A DNA stretch of 64,000 bases from Microplitis mediator (lineage: Eukaryota > Arthropoda > Insecta > Hymenoptera > Braconidae), in assembly GCF_029852145.1 (NCBI RefSeq), contig NC_079969.1, forward strand, positions 5,270,001 to 5,334,000, given 5' to 3'. Within the stretch, counting starts at the first letter, position 1. Each line of letters begins with the position of its first letter. Both the position numbers and the translations under genes were made by a program. Below are positions 23,501-38,500 of this stretch, one piece after another. Below the pieces are notes generated by a model. It was not told the origin of the DNA, made no database searches, and saw nothing but the letters and a program-made list of their open reading frames with translations.

Positions 23501-26500
23501 AATTGGATTTTAATGTCAAGTTTTGAAACAAGGCACCGCAATTAATTAATAAATGATAATTAATAATAATTACCTCGATCAACACTAGAAACATCTTGAC
23601 TATCAAGTACAGTATCTTCGTCATCAGTAGTACGACGTCGATCGTCTCTTCTATCACGTCGTGGCACTTGTGGTCTCATTTGTCTATTACCCATATAACC
23701 AGAATTACCACCACCCTGATTATGATGTCCGCCTTGATTATGATGTCCCTGATGACCGCCACCACGTGGAGGTAAATCACGAATACGATCATCGTCACGG
23801 TTGTCCATTTGGTCTCGTCGTGGTCCTATTTCATCATTTATCATTAATTAAGTGGTTAATCAATTACTCAATTAATTAGTAGTAAAAATATAAAATAATA
23901 TTAACCAGTATTGTGCCGTGCGGGTGCTCTACCTCGACCACGTCCACGTGACTGACCACCACGACCACCTCGTCCACCGCCACCTTCTTCAGGACCGCGT
24001 CTTGTTGGTGGAAAACTAGGTATTGGTCCAGTTGTTGATCCATGCATACTTCTTAATTGTTGGTCTATTTCTAATTTTTCTTGTCGTAATTGTTCCACTT
24101 CCTGTTTATTTATAAATAAAGTTTTATAAATTATTTCAATAAATAAATAAATCAATTGATTAATAAAAATGTTTCCACCAAATCTGCACCAAAAGTTTCA
24201 ATTTCTGCCCTGGTTAGAGGGAAGAAAGTCGTTCTTTTCTCTTATGGAAAAACGAATGATAGAAATTAGCGCATGCGCCATCTTTCCTTAAAGACAAAAA
24301 TTAAACTTTCAGCTGCAGATCTGGGAAAAATTTTACACACTACAGAGAAAAGTAAGACGTCCGAATCCGCGTGTTAGAATGTCTTACTTTTCTTCCTGGG
24401 TGTGTAATTTACTAATTTCCTATCTCTGCATTTAAATTTCGAGTTTTCATGTCTGTTTTGCCAGTCAAAATACGACAATTTCAGACCGATCGGATTTAGC
24501 GGACAGAAATTGATCAGATTTTTCCCTAGGAAAGAAACTCATAAATTTATGCCCGCTAAATAAATTTCTGACCACGTAATTTCTGTTAGAATTGTTTGTT
24601 TATCGTTAACCTCAAAATATTGACGTCATTTTAATAACCAACTAAACTGACAATTGTGTTTGGAAAATTTTAAAAATCATGAGTTTAAAACGCAGTAAAC
24701 ATTTTTTCACGCTCACAGCACTCAGTGCTTCGCGATTGAAGTGTGCAATTTAAAAAATACTGTGCGTGGCACGGGATAAAACACGATTTCAAATTCCGAG
24801 TAATGTCGGCCGTCAGATAACCGACTTTGCCTTCGTTTGGAATCGTGTTGTTTCATTCCCTGCCACACAATATACTATTATTAATTATTAATTAATATAA
24901 AAAAATATTAACCTTTAAATGTGCTAAGTGATACTCTAAAAGTACTTTAGCATTGGCAATACTTTCAACCGTACCGACAAATACAAAAGGTACCTGCCCC
25001 TCTTCACGTGGAATTGTCGGTTGTGGTTCATTATCACCTTCTATTTTAACTCGTACCTAAAAATAATAATAATATAAAAATAAAGTAATTTTTTTTAAAT
25101 AAATAAAACACTCGAGAAAATTAATTTTTTTTTTTTTTTTTTATTAATTATCACCTACTTAATGATTCAAACGGTACCGTCACTTATTATCCGAAGACAA
25201 AATAACCGCGACAAAATATTCGAATGCATTTTATCCGATAGACAAAATATCTCCGGACTAAATACTCGATAGATAAAATATCTTATAATATAAATACTTT
25301 TCATATAAATAGTATGGTACCCTTCTATCAGAAATATTTAATATATTTGCACATAAAATTTGAGTGTGTGATATTAAAAATATATCAACACATATGCTTG
25401 GTACGGTATCCGTTTATCGATAACCATTAATTATTTTTTCACTTAAAATATATTTTTCTGAATAAGATTTATCGAAAGGATATTTTGTCACGAATTTTTG
25501 TCTCTTGAATATTTAGTCCGGGGATATTTTGTCTATTGGATAATTTGTATTCGGATATTTTATCGCGGATATTTTTTCGGGAATATTTTATCCGCGAACT
25601 AAAAGTCGTACTACAATTCAAACACTCCTCCAACTTTCTACTACACACCATAGTAATTTTATAAAAATCGCTACTTCGAGATTGTTCGGCTCTTTTCGGG
25701 TATTCTAGTACTAATAGGTTAGAATGAAGCAATAAAGTAACGTATTGATGCGTAAGTAATCATCTCTGTATATTTTTTAAAAATATATCGTTTTCATTTT
25801 AATTTATAGGAACAGTTACTAAAATATTTAAATTTTACTGTAGTTGATAAAAATTTCTTAACTATCAGTAATTTTTACCACAAGTCCATGCTCTCTTTTT
25901 ACTGTTGTCGAGAATTGTCTTCATATTAATTTTAAAATAAAATATTTATGTAAAAAAATATAAAAAAACTTTGAAAGTAAAAAAATAATATAAAAAATTA
26001 CGACTACAAAATATTAAATTTACTAATTAATAATTAATTTTGAATTAAAAAATTAATTATAATTATTAGCGAGTATATAATCAGTGGACTAAAACTCTAA
26101 TTATATAAAATCAGATCTAATCATTTTTTCTCGGGCATTTTAAATAAATAAATAAAATAAATGACAAGTCCCCAATTATAAATAAATTATTAAATATAAA
26201 ATAATTTAAATAAATAATTAAAAATTTTGAATTAATATATTATAGTTTTTTTCTTTTAATAAATTTAAATATTTTGAATAAACAAACAAAGTTTAATAAA
26301 AAATATAATTTATTAAAGTTAAACAGTAAAATTAAAAAATTAACTGGCCCGAGTGGTTGTAATTAATAAATAATTAGATTTATATTATTTTGTATTTTCT
26401 TTTTTGTTTTTAAATTTAATTATTTTTAAATTATTTAAGACGAAATAAAGGCACAAACATTAAAGGTAATATACTTACTCTATCAGTATGTACATTCCCA

Positions 26501-29500
26501 CTCGAGCCAGATGTTATCTACCGAGAACAAACAATGCAACTGTATGTCATATAATAACAACAAAATATAAACCCCACAACAAAATTAAATAAAAAAAAAA
26601 TAATAAAATTTTGCTATTTCATTTAGATAATTATTTATCTAAAATTATTTAGTTTTATCTTTATAATGATTCATTATACTGACAGAGTATAAAACAAAAA
26701 AAATTTTTCAATTATAATTGATAAGTTAATTAATTAATTTTTTATTTTAAAAAAAATTTGATTTAAAAAAATTTAAAAATAAATAAATTTATAAATTTTG
26801 TTAAACAAATAATTTGAGAATAAAAAATTTCAAATGATAAAAAAATATTTTGAATTAATTTATTATTTTTTAAAAATTAATTTAAGTTGTAATTATCATT
26901 TTATTTTTCTTTATTTTAAATAAATTAAAGAGACTCACCACACCACTTTTGTCAACTATTTCTTGAATAATACGACCATTTTTTCCGATCACTTTGCCAA
27001 CGAGAACTCGCGGTACTTGGATAGATTCTTCACTGTATTCTAGTATCGAACGTGCTTTTTTTACAGCTTCAAGAGTCTAGAAAAATAAGTTAAATTTATT
27101 TTATAAATTAATAATCAAGTGAAATTATAATTTGTACAGTAAATATTTCTACGGTGGTTCCCTGATTAAAAGAAACGATTCGAAACGATTTGCAATGTTA
27201 AGCTCCCATAACATAACAGGGGTTATCAGATATTTTCGACTGAGTTTTTTTCGGAAACAAAATTTGTAATTACAAAATACCGACCGATTCCGCGCGTTTT
27301 CATCCCCCGACAAATTATCTCCGGACATAATATCCCCGACAAAATGTCCTATTAGTAAAATTTCTCTTTTATATTTAAATGTTTTATTTGTGAAAATTAT
27401 ATCAAAAGATATTTTGTCGGAGGATATTTTGTCCGTAGGATAATTTGTCGGGTGGTGAAAACGCGCATTACCATACAGACCGCACATTGATGCACTACTG
27501 TCTAATCCAGCGAAGTGCGCTTAAATTGTTTGACAATATTCGTTTGTTCAAGAGAAAAACTCGGCCAAAGTTTCTATTTACTGCACAAGTGCAACAAATA
27601 TGTACCGTTCGTGGACTAGTGTAATAGAGAGAGAAGTACGAACCCCTGATAAGAAGGGTGATTCAAAAGTATTCAAAGTATTCAAAAGCGTAAAAAGTAT
27701 TTAAAATTTTATTTTCCTAATCGTTTCTTTCAAGAAGGGTCTGTATCAATTTTCGTCCCTTTCCTCTCAAACAAAACCTTGAATCATAAAACTGAGAACG
27801 AGGCTCGATGCATTATTCTATAATCTAAGTCTACGTTTTCATTTTTCAAAAATTTTCATTTGTGTAAGAGGAAAACGTGGACAAAGTTTCTATTTACTGC
27901 GCAAGTGCAACAAGGATAGTACCGTTCGTCGACTTGAGTGTGAAAAAGAAAAGAACTCAGACCCATCTTAATAAGGGTTGATGGTTTCAATAGTAGTTTA
28001 ATTAAATATTATAATTTATAAGTTTTTTTCAGTCAAAAAAAAAGAAAGTAAAAATTTTTCCAGCTTTGTGACGAAATTCTCTGACCTTTACAGTATATTT
28101 ATATTTCCCTGACATTTCCAGGTTTTCTAGGAATGTGGTCACCATTGCAGTGTTTAGGAATTTAATGGCGTTTTGATTTTTAGTATTAATTATACAAAAT
28201 AATATAGATAACTAGTGACGTCGAGTAGAATATTCGATGGTAAAAAAAAATAACCATTTTTTTTTTCGTTCGAAAATCTACAGCAAACGATAACGTTTTC
28301 GAGTACAGTACAATCTGGTTATAAGTTATGTTTCTGTCTATACTCTTACTTACAGGAAAAAATGAAATTGACGTGAGAGTGAGTAGAGAGTCCGATGTAA
28401 CTTTTGGTTCCATGCGTTTTGAGCACCTGACAAAATATCTCTGGACAAAATATGCCCAGTTTTGTGTCAGTTTTTTTGGCTTTTTTCACTATTTTTGCTT
28501 TCTTTTCATGGGGATATTTTGTCCGGAGATATTTTGTCGGGGATATTTTGTCAGGTGCTCAAAACTCCTGATACCGTAACTTATAACCAGATTTTACTGT
28601 ATTTTGAATTTGAAATTAGGGGAAAGTTTAGGATCGGCTCGTAGGGTCAAGAATTTTCTAGGTTTTTTTTTTCTTAATACTAATGAATAGTAATATTAAT
28701 AATAATAATAATTATAATAATAATAATGATAATAATAATAATAATAATAATAATAATTACCTCGCCATAAATTTTAAATGTACACGAATTTTCTTCTAAT
28801 TCAATATTAGTTATGCCTTCAACTTTACGTGCCTGTTGTATATTAGCGCCATGTGCGCCAATGGCTAAACCCATTAAATCTTCTCGTACATTAAATTCGT
28901 CTGTATACCTAAAAATACAACCAAACAAAAAATTTTCTTTTATTTATTTACATATTAATCAATATCTAAGTCGGTGGATTGTATATACATTTAAATATTT
29001 TTTTCCATGTAAATTGATAAGAAAATAAAGTTTTGACAGGTATGATTAAGCAGATTAATTAGAAGTAATAAAGAGAGAAAGTGATTTGATAAAAGTTGTA
29101 ATATAATATATCAAATTTTTTATTTTAAAAAATAATAAATAAATAAATAATGATAAGATATACATGCGGTGTTAAATTACATGCAATATAATATAATTCG
29201 AAGAATATGTATTGAATAACATATATATATATGTATATATATTTCCTTTAAAAATTTTAAGAAATAAATCATTTATTAAAAAATATTTTCCCACGCAATT
29301 ATTAAACAATAAAACAAAAATTAATTATAAGAAATAATAAAAATAAATATATGTATTTATATATATATAAGGCATTTCATATAAAATTGGACAGTTTTGT
29401 ATCTGTGGGGTTTGAATTTCTCTGAAAATTATTTTCTTCCATTGAAAATTAAATTTTTTTCGTTCTGTGCAATAAAAAATTTATCAAAAATTCTTTGACT

Positions 29501-32500
29501 CATTTATCATATTTTTAAAAATTTTGTGTTTAAATTCGTATTTTTGGAATCTAATTTTCAAAAAAAAATAAAAAATTGAACCTTTATAATTATTTATGTC
29601 ATCAACATTCAAATTATTATTCATATATTGCGGGAAACGAGGACGATATAAATATACAATTTGTTTGTTTTATTATTAAGGTTTTGTCAGTATTACTGAC
29701 TTCTTCAGAGCTCTATATTGAAATTATAAGACAATGACATGTCAGTAAAAATAAACTGTACTGCTATTTTTACGGACAATAAATATTAAATTAAATCATA
29801 TTTACTAGGGTTGTGCGAATCGTGTTCAAATAAATTCGAATCGAATATAACTATTCGACTGGAAATTTCAATTTTCTAATCATTCGAAATATTTGATTCG
29901 ATATGATCTGGAAGTTAACAATAAAAAATTTTTGGATTTTTTTTTTCACTAAATGAATTACAAAAAATAGAAATATGCACATTTAGAAAATTAATAAAAC
30001 TAGAGGTGCAATTTTCTGAAATATTTTTTTTTTTTAATTTATGGTTTTAAAAAAAATCCAAAAATTTTAAGACGTCGGCTAATTTCTGTATCATAATTTT
30101 AATGGGTAGAAAAAATAGTATATTGTGTAATAAGGGATAAAAGTCGAGGATTTCAGACCAGGGTAAAGTTGGCGGACATCACCCGCAGTCTGAAATCGTG
30201 TTCTATCCTGTGTCACACACAATATTTTTCAGGATTACCTGCATCGGAACTTAAGGAAAATAAAATTTTCAGACAAATTAAAAATCCAAAGGTACAAAAC
30301 CGTTCGATTTGACATGAAATGTCCATACGTATCAGTGTATCTCAATTTATTTGGCAGGCCAAGAGTCTTTGTACGATTTTTTCATTAATAAATATTCAAA
30401 AAAATTTTCTAATCCAACAATTTTTTATTAATTAAAATTATAAATAATTTAAGTCATGCACACCTAGCTTAATTGTGTGTCATTTAAACTTTTAAACTAA
30501 CGTTATCAGTGTAGATAAAAAATAAAAATTAAATTTTTAAATAAACAAATTTTTTGACATCTAATTTTATAAAGAAAAGAAAAAAATTTTTTTTTAATAT
30601 TCAAAATTGAGTAAAAAAGAATAAATAAATTATAATTATGAGCTTGTGTGACGCGAGAATTAATTTCTCACCTTGAATTATTAGCTCTTGATCCTGCCTC
30701 ATAGTCTGAGACACGGTGATAATTTAAGTTTGATGATCGAAATTTGCTGAAATGAGAATTATAAAAATGGAAAAGAAAAATAAAAAAAAGTACTACCCTA
30801 CATTTCGATACATGGTGACCACACATTTTTGAAACTTAAATTCCCTGATTTTTCCAGGTAAGGTAAAAGCCCTTATACACGCTCACTTTTCATTGGAGCG
30901 AGATTAAATCGCTCAATATAAATTAATAAATAAAATGAAAAACCATATTTTTTTTTAGTTAATTAGAATAAAATTTAAGTTTGAAGAATAATTTTGATAA
31001 TTAATTATTATTAATTTTTTAAATAAGGTCCTTGAGTGTACCCATAGTCGCTCACTAAAAGTTGTCATGTACCATTACTCGACCAACACACGGCCCTATA
31101 GTCGCTCAAAGACAATATCAATTAAACTATGATAAGTTTATTGATTTGGACAAATAATTTATAAATTATACTACTTTATTCTTTCGTAATATAAAATTTC
31201 ATGAATTTTAAAAATGTATTTAATAAGATATAGTTATAACAATTCTTAAAAAATTTGACGTACCCTAAATTTAATCTAACGAATGAACGTTAAAGTAAAA
31301 AATGCCCGGCTTTGCGCGATTTTGAAAACAGTCATTTAATTTAAATTTATAATCTATTATAAAATAATTTGATACATCATATTTTAATATATTTAGATTC
31401 ACAGATAATTATTTATCAATAATAATATTTTTAGTTGTAATTTTTTTTTATAAAAATTATAAAAAAACGCCTTAAACAGTTAAAGTGAGCGACTAATGGT
31501 ACTGAGCGGGTATAGGGGCTTTTACTTTACTTATTCTCTAGGTAATCATCTTGATCAAGTTTAAAAATTTATAAAAATCGGTTGAGTGTTGTAGAAATGG
31601 TGGTAATATGAAATTTTCTAATGAATGAAAAATCCTGTTTTCTGATGTTCCTGAAAATCGTAACGTTTTCGCGCAACGAAGAATAAAATTGGAAAGTGAA
31701 AAATCTACTGGATGACTAGATTTCTAAAATGTTTTGCATATAAATGCTGGTATGTCAGCCAAAAATCTTAGACTACCCCCCAATCCCCGGAACGATCCCT
31801 TAAGCAGTCGAATTACATGAATTTTTCCATTCTCGTTGCGCTAAAAACGTTCCGATCTTCAGGTACACGTTTTCTGTGTAGTTTTTTTCTAAATAACGTT
31901 GTAATGGGTACATCTATCATTAACGGTTTGAATGAAGTGAGAAATCTACTTCCAATTCGGATGCCGAATGGCCTTTTTGAAACTGAAATTCCCTGAAATT
32001 TCCCTGATTTTTCTACTATATTTATAATTCCGACATTTGCAGGTCTTACAGAAATGTGGCCACCATGCGATAAATTTACTAACTAAATAAAAATTTTTTT
32101 GGTGAATTTAAAATAAAAAATTCATATTTACTGGAAGTGATGATTTTTAAAATGTTTTTATTTGGTAATTTGTTTAAATTAATTCAAGTGTTTCATATTA
32201 GTCTAGAAATTAGTTTATGAAAGTGCAAAAAAAGGATATATTTATATAAATTAGTATAAAAAAAATTAATTCAGAAAATAAATAAGAGTAGATGAGAGAG
32301 TAGACAAATTAACGAATTTCAGATATGAATATATATATTAGAATGTATAAAAAAAAATCTGATATTGATTTCTAATAGCGTTTATCAGATTTTTAAACTT
32401 TCCCATCTGATTAATGCAAAAAATAATTTTTTCTGGACTTTTTGAAGTACTGTGATGTCAAAATAATTTTTTTCTTGCAAAAAAAATCCAGAGTTCAAAA

Positions 32501-35500
32501 GCGCTATTCCAGATAACGTTTGAATTACAGCCTTTTAAACTTCAATTTAACCATTTTAATTGATGTGTGGATTAATTATCAGTGATCTGGTCTTTAGTAC
32601 TGATACTTTATTTATTTTTAAACCTTGAGTGTCACAGACTCCAGGCAATTTTCAACTCAAAGTTTTTATATCTCACTTTTGAATTTTAAACTTCTGATAT
32701 CTCGGTAACTATTCAGTTTTTTTAAAAAGTGTAGGATACGTTTTTTGTAGAGAATTTTAAGGGCTACAAAAAAGGTATCATGCGATTTTTCGGATAATTT
32801 TATATTTACAGAGATAATGGTAAAAAACCAAACATCTAGACAATTTTGAACTCAAAATTTCTATATCTCGTTCTTAGGATTTTAAACTTTAAATATCTCA
32901 ATAGCAATCAAGTTTTTGAAAAAATTACACGATACCTTTTTTGTAAAAAATTTTGAGGGCTACAAAAAAGGTCTCTTACCACTTTTTGATTAACCCAATA
33001 TTTAAAGAGATATTTCCAAAAAACCAGTAACACTATTTTGTCATGAAATAAATCAAAAATTTTTAAAACAAAATTTTTAAACTCTGTAAACTTCTGTCCA
33101 AAAATAAATCAAGTTCTTATTCGTTATTTTTTTTCGTCTAAAGACAAAAAATTTCTTCAGTTTTCTATAAGAACTCAAATTTATAAATTTTATTTTTGAA
33201 TGTACTACAAGTAGATTTTTTTAGTACACTCTAATATATATATAAAAATATATACAAGAATAAAATTTTCAACTTACCCGCCGACAGTTTGTAATTTAGT
33301 AGATTCAAGTTGTCGCGCTGCTTCTTCTGTTCGTTTTAACAGCAACACCTAAATTAAATAATAATATTAAGGATAATGATACAAAAATAATTATTTTTTT
33401 ATTAATAATAAATATAAGACTCTATCAAGTAATCAAAATTTTTTTACATTTAAAATTTGAATCAAATATAAAAATTAATTATAATTGAAGATATTAATTA
33501 TCCATAAATAAATAAATAAAAATAAAATAATTACTTTTTGAGATAAATTTCGAAAATGCATTTCCTGAATCATACTACTGTGCCGACGCATATTTTCATT
33601 ACGGGAAATAGCCAATAGTATTCCACGTTCTGGAAGGTATCGACATACAGCTGCTCCTATTGCTTTTTGAAATTTTTTGTGTGCATTGTCCATTTTGGCA
33701 CTACAAGATAATATTTGTTAGTAATAATTACATTCTTAAATTTATTTTATTTAAGCCTTTAAATAACACCAGCTGCCATTTTGACCCCAGACCATTTTCT
33801 TCAATTTATTTCTTTAAAAATTTTACCATTTTTCTTTCAGAATAAAGACATTTTTTTGAAAATTCACGGGACCAAAATTATCTCAAAGTTGTCTGTAAAA
33901 TTTTGAATCTTGAAATTTAAAAAAAATGGCGGGTACTTGAGTGAAAAAAAAAGTTTGACGCTTTTAAGAAAATTAAAAATATGTTTCAAAATTTATTCAA
34001 AGATAAATTTTGAAAATTCTTAGAGTATCGGTCAGTTTTTACTGGGGTCAAAATATCCCTATGACACAGGTGTGTCATTCAAAAGCCAATGCACTGTAAA
34101 AAATCAGGAGTACGGATTTTTATTTCAATAATTTACTCCGTCACTCGAAATTCAGGAGTTTTGAAAAAAATCACTCAATGTACGGAGTGAATATGAAGTT
34201 TTTGTAGCGACATGGATTTTTTTTTAATTCGCATTCACTCTGACCCCCCCCCCCCCAAACTATGGAGATAATTTTACTGCGAGAGATTTAAATAAATAAA
34301 AAATCACCCGCATAGAATTTACTCCGCATTCACTCCGGGTTTAATCCGCAAATTTTTTACAGTGTAATAAATAAATATATAAATAAATTTACTATTCTCT
34401 TAGTTCTTCAGGTACTTCTATTTCAATTTTATGAAAGGTATTTTTATCAATTGGCGGATTTGTATTTTTCATTCTTATACGTTCGACAGCAACTATTTCT
34501 GTATAACTATACTCCCATCCTACGTATTCAACAACTTGAAAACCGCCTTTAATCATCTGTAATAAATATAAAATAAGTAATAATATACATCAATACAAAT
34601 GCATATAAATATATATTAGTTATTCTTGTGATCATGCCGCTTTAAACATTTTTATTTAAAATACAAAGATAATTTCCTGTACTTTAAAAAATTACCCAAC
34701 GTATCATTAAAAATCTTTACGAAACGTGTAGTCGTTTGTAAAAATAAAAAGAAAATCCATTGGTTTTTTTTTTTTTTTCAATAGAAGTGGAAATTTAATT
34801 TTTTAATTTTATTATGAAAAAATGTACGACTAAACTATTTTTTTTTTTCAGTTCCTTTTTACGGAAAAAAAAATTGGTGCTGCAACAGGACAAAATTCTG
34901 TTGCAGCAACAAGATTTTTATGTTACAGCAGCAGGAAACATCCTGTGGGAGGACAAAAAAAATATGCGTGCGCAAGCGCGGGCCTGAATATTCACAAAGT
35001 ATAAGACTGCAAAAAAAAAAATTTTTTTCAAAATTTGAATTTTTCTCATACTGTCAAAAAAATTTTGTTCAAAATTTGGATGCTTCTAAATGATGAAGAA
35101 AATTTTTTTTTTTTTTAATTTGAATTTCATTTAAAATTACTGACAAAAAAAATTGATAAAATTTATTATTAAATTGTCTTATGTATATATTAGGGTGGTA
35201 GTTAAAAATTAAATTTTCTCAGGCGGTCCATATAAAGCTTCTTTTTAGTGAAAAAATCCGTGGGGAATTTGGTTTTTTTTTTTTTACAAGTACACAGAAC
35301 ACGTGCCGCAGGACGATCCAAGTTCATTTTTCGATACAATCGCGGTTTTTTTAAATATCTCATGAAATATGCAGATTAAAGAAAAAAATCATAGAAACAA
35401 TTTTGTAGAAAATTAAATTCTTAACAAAAAAGGTCATATTCATTTTCTTTATAAAATGTGTATTTATGAAGATATTTTAAAAAAACTTTTTTAGATCTGA

Positions 35501-38500
35501 TAAATTGAGCGTTTTAAGGATTACAAATTTTGAAAATAACATTTTTCTAAGTATGTAGAAACTATATCAAGCATCAATAATTGATATGTTACGAGTAACG
35601 AAGTTGTCTATATTTAAGAAAAAACGTGATTTTAAACATTCGTAATCCTTAAAATGCTCAATTGATAAGATCTAAAAAAGTTTTTTTAAAATATCTTCAT
35701 AAATACACATTTTATAAAAAAAATGAATATGACCTTTTTTGTCAAGAATTTAATTTCCTACAAAATTGTTCTTATGATTTTTTCCTTTTATCTGCATATT
35801 TCATGAGATATTTAAAAAAAACCGCGGTTGTATCGAAAAACGAACTTTGATCGTCCTGCGGCACGTGTTCTTTTTACTTAAAAAGAGAAAACCAAATTCC
35901 CCACGTATTTTTTCACTAAAAAAAAACTTTTTATGGGGCGCCTGAGAAAATTTAATTTTTAACGACCACCCTAATATATATTAGTATATATTATATTCGT
36001 GAAGGTTCTGGTGATTTTCAATGTAATAAAAATAAGACACCAAAAATTTAATAATAAAAAAACATCAATGCCAAAAATCTAATAACAACAATATGACCAT
36101 GCGCATCAATGTAAATAATATAAAATTTCAATTGATTAATTAATTATTTTGTAATTAACATCCACCGTAATGTATAATATTCTCATATCAATGTGTAACA
36201 TATATAACTCATCATAAATACGACGTAAATTTCTAAGTTACTGGGCTTTGAAACCTGGTACCCGCGGTAGCCTGATATTAAATGCAGCAAAATGATTAAC
36301 TTACAGTAAATTAAAGAAAAGGGTTTTTTTGTAAACGTGCTTTTGAATGAGAACACTTTCGACTTGATTGAGAAGACTTGAAATTAAAAATGTACCTGAA
36401 GATCGGATTAAAATAAAACGTAAAGAATCTACTGGATCTAGATTTCGAAAATGTTTCGCACGTTAGCCGAAAATTGCAGCCACCCCCAAGTCACCTTCAA
36501 GAAGTCAAATTGCAAAAATTTTATTTTGGTTTCACGAAAAACGTTCCGATCTTCAGGTAAATAATTAAAAATAAGAGTTTAATTTATTGAGAAATTTTTA
36601 TACGAGGGTTCGGTTTTTGCACTAAAAACTGTAATCTTTCCATTGCTCTTTTGTTCGCATATATATCTATTAGTAATATAAAATTACCTTAATGAGAGCT
36701 TTCCACCAACCACAAGCTTCCGAATCATTAGCACGTGAGTAGACTTCTATTTCCTGATTCTCTTGAAATTCAGGTTTCGGTACTTCTTTCATCGGTAGAC
36801 GTACTTGAGCAAATGGAAACTTTGATTCGGGTTGCCAGCTTTAAAAAAAAAATTAAGAAAAAAAAGAAGTTAATAAATTAATTTCTACATGAATAGTAAA
36901 ATTAAAAAAAAATGTTTTGAATAAAACATTTTAAAAAAATATTTTTTAATATTGCAAAAGCTAAAGATCGATAATTTTATCACTGATCAGATTAATTGTC
37001 AACCATACAGTTCAGAATTTCTGAAAGTATCAATTGCATGTTTATTTGTCTAGTGAATTCAAATACAAACTGTTTGGTTAGCTTATCAATGTTAATTACT
37101 TAGACACACAGTTCCCAAATTGCCTATTAAAAGGGATTGCGTATAGATTTTTGTAACTTTAATTAAACAGGATGTTTGTTAATAGGAAATTTTATGGTAA
37201 AAAAGTATAAATAGAATTTGTATTGTTTGTATGTTTATCTGTTTTTAAAATAATAAATAAATGAATTTTGAAAATTGAAGGAAAAGTGTTTCAAATACTT
37301 GGGAAATTATTTCGATACAAGGACTAAAAAATACTTTTAAAAAATATTAGTTTAAATTTTTGGAAAAAGTATTTTAAGAAGTTGTAATTAAAAAAGTATT
37401 TTTCAATATTTTACTTTTCGCTCATTACTACACAGTAATTTTAAAAGTATTTGAAAGTTTAAATAAAATACATGGAAAATGTATTCGGATACAAATACTA
37501 AATGTTTAAAAAAAAAACCGATGGAAATACTATTTTTAGTACTTTTAAAAAAAAGTACTATAGTAATTTAAAAAAAAAAAAAAAATAATTTTAAATACTA
37601 AAAAAGTAATTTCAAAAAAATACTTAAAGTTTTCAATAAAATACAGAAGTATAGTATTGAAATACTAAATATTTTTAAAAAGTATTTCTGCAAAATATTA
37701 TTTTTTTTAATTTTTAATAAAATTACTCCGTGAACAATAAAATAAAAAGTACTCTAAATGTTTTAAAAATTAGTAGTTGAATACAAATACTAAATACTTT
37801 TAAAAATTAGTGTTTGAAATACTAATTTTTAAAATTTCACTGTTTCGTGAACCTTAAAATAATGTTTAGTGACCAATACTAAATGTTTTAAAAAATTAGA
37901 ATTTTAATACAAATACTTTTAAAAATAGTATTTTAAATTTTTGGAAAAAGTATTTCAAGTACCAAAAAAGTTATTTTAGAAGAATACTTGGAATTTTAAA
38001 TAGAATGCATAAGTTAAGTATTGAAGTACTAAATATTTTCAAAAAGTATTTGTGAAAATACTATTTTTTTAATTTTAAAGAAAGTACTCCGTGAACTTTA
38101 ATATACAAAGTATTTTAAATGTTTTAAAAATTAGTATTTTAATACAAATACTAAATATTTTTAAAAAATAGTATTTGAAATACTAATTTTTAAATTTTCA
38201 CTGTTTCGTGAATCTCAAAGTAAATAATGTTTTGTGACCAATACTAAATATTTTAAAAAATTAGTATTTTAATACAAATACTTTTGAAAGATAGTATTCG
38301 AAATACTAATTATTGAATTTTCAGTATTCCTCGAATCTCAAAATAAAACATATATAATTACCAATACTAAATACTTTTAAAAATTAGTATTTTAATATAA
38401 ATACTTTTAAAGAGTATTTGAAATACTAATGTTTAAATTTTCACTGTTTCGTGAACTTTAAAATAAATAATGTTTTGTGGCCAATACTAAATATGTACTT

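Larger units (their letters stand above)
28909..33277 (-). other. Large FMR1 intron region with transposon relics
   Basis: This 4.4-kb interval separates coding exons 6 and 7 and contains the optional 25-codon exon. Around 29815-29890 there is a GGTTGTGCGAATCG repeat. 30120-30232 is a short inverted repeat, and 30859-31533 is a fold-back element. 31600-31880 carries phrases shared with 36370-36590 and 43205-43345 (CGTTCCGATCTTCAGGTA). 32640-33020 has two diverged tandem copies of a ~200-bp repeat around TATATCTC...GGGCTACAAAAAAGG. Confidence 0.65.

Noticed and set aside
23661..23879. 72-aa plus-strand ORF opposite FMR1
   Set aside because: Antisense shadow of the FMR1 exon at 23825-23574; low-complexity frame created by the arginine/glycine-rich exon.
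25469..25732. 87-aa minus-strand ORF in an FMR1 intron
   Set aside because: Covers the arm of a fold-back element rich in GACAAAATAT; no similarity to any protein type I know.
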